Of a stretch of DNA of 10,109 nucleotides, positions 7,951-10,109 are shown in pieces; within the stretch, counting starts at the first letter, position 1; the number at the start of each line of letters is the position of its first letter. Position numbers and translations under genes: made by a program. The notes beneath the pieces are model-generated. The model worked only from the letters and a program-made list of their open reading frames with translations, did not search any database and was not told where the DNA came from. The stretch comes from Nocardiopsaceae bacterium (GTDB lineage Bacteria; Actinomycetota; Actinomycetes; Streptosporangiales; Streptosporangiaceae), in contig JAIRTY010000123.1 in NCBI GenBank assembly GCA_031254715.1, forward strand, positions 1 to 10,109, read 5' to 3'.

Positions 7951-9215
7951 GCAGTCTCGCCGGCGCGATCACCGAGCCGCTGCAGGCGCACCGGCGGCTG
8001 CTGGCGGCTGCCACGTTCGCGCTGCTCGGGCTCGTTGACATCCTGGTCTTCGCCCGCTTCGCCGGGCATAGCCAGGCGACGTTCGCGCTGTCCCTGCCCG
8101 ATGCCCAGATCACCGTCCCCAGCCTGCATGTGCCTGCCGCGCCGACCGCGTACGCGCTGGGCGCGGTCTCGCTGGCGGCCGCCGTGGCCCGGGCGGTCAG
8201 GGAACCGTCCCAGCGGTTGCGGCGGTGGCTGATCGCGGTGGTGCTGCTGTGCTTCGTGATCTCCCTGCTGTGCTGGGCGGACGCCGGAAAGATCCCGCTG
8301 AACCTGGTGAACCTGCTGCAGAGCACGGTGGCCTTCTCGATCCCGCTGGTGCTGGGAGCGCTGGCCGGGTGCCTGTGCGAGCGGTCCGGGGTGATCAACA
8401 TCGCGATCGAGGGCCAGCTGCTGATGGGCGCGTTCGGGTCGGCGATAGTCGCCAGCGCGTTCGGGACGCTCTGGCTCGGCCTGCTCACCGGCTCGCTGGC
8501 GGGCGGCCTGATCGGGGTGCTGCTGGCGGTGTTCGCGATCAGGTACCTGGTGGACCAGGTGATCCTGGGCGTGGTGCTGAACGTGCTGGCGTCCGGGCTG
8601 ACCGGCTACCTGTATGACCGGGCCCTGGTCCCCTTCCAGAACACGCTGAACTCGCCGACGACGTTCCCGGCGGTGAAGGTCCCGCTGCTCGGCGACATCC
8701 CCATCCTCGGGCCGATCTTCTTCGACTCGACCGTGTTCCTCTACCTCAGCTACGCGCTGATCATCGCGGTCCAGGTGGGGTTGTTCAGCACCCGCTGGGG
8801 GCTGCGGGCGCGGGCGGTCGGGGAGCATCCGGTCGCCGCCGACACGGTCGGCATCAACGTGCTGGCCACCAGGTACCGGAACGTGATCCTGGGCGGGCTG
8901 ATCGCCGGGATCGGCGGCGCCTGGCTGACCCTGGGCTCGGTCGGCTCGTTCGGCAAGGACATGTCTTCGGGCATGGGATACATCGCGCTGGCAGCGCTGG
9001 TCTTCGGCCGGTGGACGCCGCTCGGCGCGGTCGCGGCCGCCCTGCTGTTCGGGTTCACCAGCGCGCTGCAGTCCATCATGGCCACCCTCAACGTGCCGAT
9101 CCCGTCTAACATCCTGCTCATGGCGCCGTACGTAGCGACGATCGTGGCGGTGGCGGGCCTGGTCGGCCGGGGCCGGGCGCCGAGAGCCGACGGCAAACCG
9201 TATGTGACCTCGTGA
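7947..9215 (+). CDS. Nucleoside ABC importer permease 2
   Basis: Second channel-forming subunit, LivH/RbsC superfamily, B. subtilis NupQ class. 422 aa from GTG 7947, which overlaps the permease 1 stop as GTGA, with AAGGGA (7933-7938) 8 nt upstream. An in-frame ATG at 7938 (MERV...) is a possible alternative. Open frame further upstream (to 7482) only overlaps permease 1 and is not coding. The core begins with SIPLVLGALAGCLCERSGVINIAIEGQLLMGAFGS at about 131-165, a family hallmark. VGEHPVAADTVGINV (291-305) is the coupling loop, and GMGYIALAALVFGRWTPLGA is at 342-361. Three hydrophobic segments (about 17-36, 67-83, 95-110) precede the core, making it about 100 residues longer than the Bacillus protein. 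The C-terminus is a short polar tail. Its stop overlaps the punA start by 4 bp. Confidence 0.93.
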   Translation: MSSLAGAITEPLQAHRRLLAAATFALLGLVDILVFARFAGHSQATFALSLPDAQITVPSLHVPAAPTAYALGAVSLAAAVARAVREPSQRLRRWLIAVVLLCFVISLLCWADAGKIPLNLVNLLQSTVAFSIPLVLGALAGCLCERSGVINIAIEGQLLMGAFGSAIVASAFGTLWLGLLTGSLAGGLIGVLLAVFAIRYLVDQVILGVVLNVLASGLTGYLYDRALVPFQNTLNSPTTFPAVKVPLLGDIPILGPIFFDSTVFLYLSYALIIAVQVGLFSTRWGLRARAVGEHPVAADTVGINVLATRYRNVILGGLIAGIGGAWLTLGSVGSFGKDMSSGMGYIALAALVFGRWTPLGAVAAALLFGFTSALQSIMATLNVPIPSNILLMAPYVATIVAVAGLVGRGRAPRADGKPYVTS

Positions 9216-10051
9216 CGGGGGAGACGGGGGACGCTTTCGCGCTGGCGGGTGCCAGCGCTGCCCGGCTGGCCAGGCTGACCGGCGACGCGTCCCATGAGGT
9301 CGCGGTGATCCTCGGTTCCGGCTGGGCGCCGGCGGCCGACGCGCTCGGGCCGCCGGTGGCCGATGTGCCCGTCACCGAGCTGGGCGGGTTTCCCTCGCCC
9401 ACGGTCCCCGGCCACGCGGGAACGGTCCGGTCGGTGGTGACCGGCGGCCGCCGGGTGCTCGTGTTCCTTGGCCGGGCCCACCTGTACGAGGGGCATTCGC
9501 CCGCCGCGGTGGTGCACGGGGTCAGGACGGCGGCCGCCGCTGGCTGTCAGGTGGTGGTGCTGACCAACGCGGCGGGCGGGTTCCGAGCCGGCTACCGGGT
9601 CGGCCAGCCGGTGCTGATCAGCGACCACCTCAACCTGACCGGCCGCTCCCCGCTGGCAGGGCCGCCGCCCCCGGCCGGCCTCCCGTCCAGGTTCACCGAC
9701 CTCACCGGCGCGTACTCGGCCCGGCTGCGAGGGCTGGCCCGCGCCGCCGGCCCTGGCCTGGCCGAGGGGGTGTACGCGGCGCTGCCCGGCCCGCACTACG
9801 AGACCCCGGCCGAGATCGCGATGCTGCGCGGGCTCGGCGCTGACCTGGTCGGCATGTCCACGGTGCTGGAGGCGATCGCCGCCCGCCATCTGGGCCTGGA
9901 GGTGCTGGGGATCTCGCTGGTCAGCAACTTGGCAGCGGGGCTGGCGCCGGGCGGGCTCGACCACGCAGAGGTGGTGGCCGCCGGGGCGGCGGCCGCCAGC
10001 GACATGGGCGCGCTGCTGGCCCGGCTGCTGCCCGGGATGCTCCCCCGGTGA
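9212..10051 (+). CDS. punA: Purine nucleoside phosphorylase, trimeric (6-oxopurine) type
   Basis: Cleaves inosine/guanosine and their deoxy forms with phosphate to base plus (deoxy)ribose-1-phosphate. 279 aa, usual length for the trimeric class (human PNP, mycobacterial PunA/DeoD). Phosphate-site features: LGSG at 34-37, H68 in PGHAG, and GRAHLYEG at 87-94. NAAGG is at 119-123. The base pocket includes PGPHYETPAE at 192-201 (E201, equivalent to the human purine-binding Glu), VGMSTVLE at 213-220, N239 in VSN (equivalent to human N243) and H251 near the C-terminal helix. The Glu/Asn pair predicts 6-oxopurine specificity, which suits adenosine being deaminated first by Add. The GTG start overlaps the permease stop (GTGA); no good ribosome site is visible, so expression probably depends on coupling. 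Co-transcription with the importer ties uptake directly to phosphorolysis. Confidence 0.95.
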   Translation: MTGETGDAFALAGASAARLARLTGDASHEVAVILGSGWAPAADALGPPVADVPVTELGGFPSPTVPGHAGTVRSVVTGGRRVLVFLGRAHLYEGHSPAAVVHGVRTAAAAGCQVVVLTNAAGGFRAGYRVGQPVLISDHLNLTGRSPLAGPPPPAGLPSRFTDLTGAYSARLRGLARAAGPGLAEGVYAALPGPHYETPAEIAMLRGLGADLVGMSTVLEAIAARHLGLEVLGISLVSNLAAGLAPGGLDHAEVVAAGAAAASDMGALLARLLPGMLPR

Positions 10052-10109
10052 GCGCCGCCAGCCACCCCGGCGGAGCCGGCGCCATCCACCCGGACCGGGC
10101 CGGTGCCAG
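10048..10109 (+). CDS. Unidentified gene, 5' end only (possible phosphosugar mutase)
   Basis: A GTG at 10048 overlaps the punA stop as GTGA, repeating the junction style of the two previous genes. The frame stays open to the window end for 20 codons (MSAASHPGGAGAIHPDRAGA). Nothing in this low-complexity start identifies a family. In mycobacteria the purine nucleoside phosphorylase gene is followed by a phosphomannomutase/phosphoglucomutase-family gene (pmmB), and a pentose-1-phosphate mutase is the one step missing from this locus. That identity is context inference only. Confidence 0.5.
   Translation, partial: MSAASHPGGAGAIHPDRAGA

Overview
The window is a contig end from a very GC-rich actinobacterium. 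Supporting signs are strong G/C bias at third codon positions, frequent GTG starts, GTGA stop/start overlaps, and protein motifs that match the mycobacterial/streptomycete versions of each enzyme. I cannot assign a genus. The first 17 bases are not genomic: they match the 3' end of an Illumina TruSeq-type adapter. Real sequence therefore begins at about 18, inside deoC.

Layout: two divergent operons share a regulatory gap of about 290 bp (3550-3841). Leftward (minus strand) runs cdd, deoA, add, deoC: cytidine deaminase, thymidine/pyrimidine phosphorylase, adenosine deaminase, and deoxyribose-phosphate aldolase cut by the contig edge. Rightward (plus strand) runs a BMP/PnrA-type nucleoside-binding lipoprotein, a duplicated ABC ATPase, two LivH/RbsC-superfamily permeases, a trimeric-type purine nucleoside phosphorylase (punA), and the first codons of one more gene. 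The four transporter genes match the BmpA-NupABC / RnsABCD / B. subtilis NupNOPQ nucleoside importer class. Almost all junctions are tight (1-bp gap, or 4- or 8-bp overlaps). The exceptions are an 85-bp gap after the lipoprotein gene, which carries a perfect 14-bp stem-loop, and a 57-bp gap between deoA and add.

Together the genes form a complete scavenging module. Nucleosides are imported, Cdd and Add deaminate cytidine and adenosine compounds, DeoA and PunA release free base plus (deoxy)ribose-1-phosphate, and DeoC splits deoxyribose-5-phosphate into acetaldehyde and glyceraldehyde-3-phosphate. The missing step is a pentose-1-phosphate mutase, and the truncated gene at the right edge could be a phosphosugar mutase.

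The gene content is ordinary. The unusual element is a 50-bp G/C-rich repeat present twice, once in each operon and on opposite strands: 6631-6680 (+) and 3149-3100 (-). The copies are 42/50 identical without gaps. Each sits exactly on an 8-bp stop/start overlap, supplying the upstream gene's stop, the downstream gene's start codon, and about 17 extra N-terminal residues. This resembles the mycobacterial MIRU elements inserted at overlapping stop/start sites, and it is the best candidate here for something undescribed.
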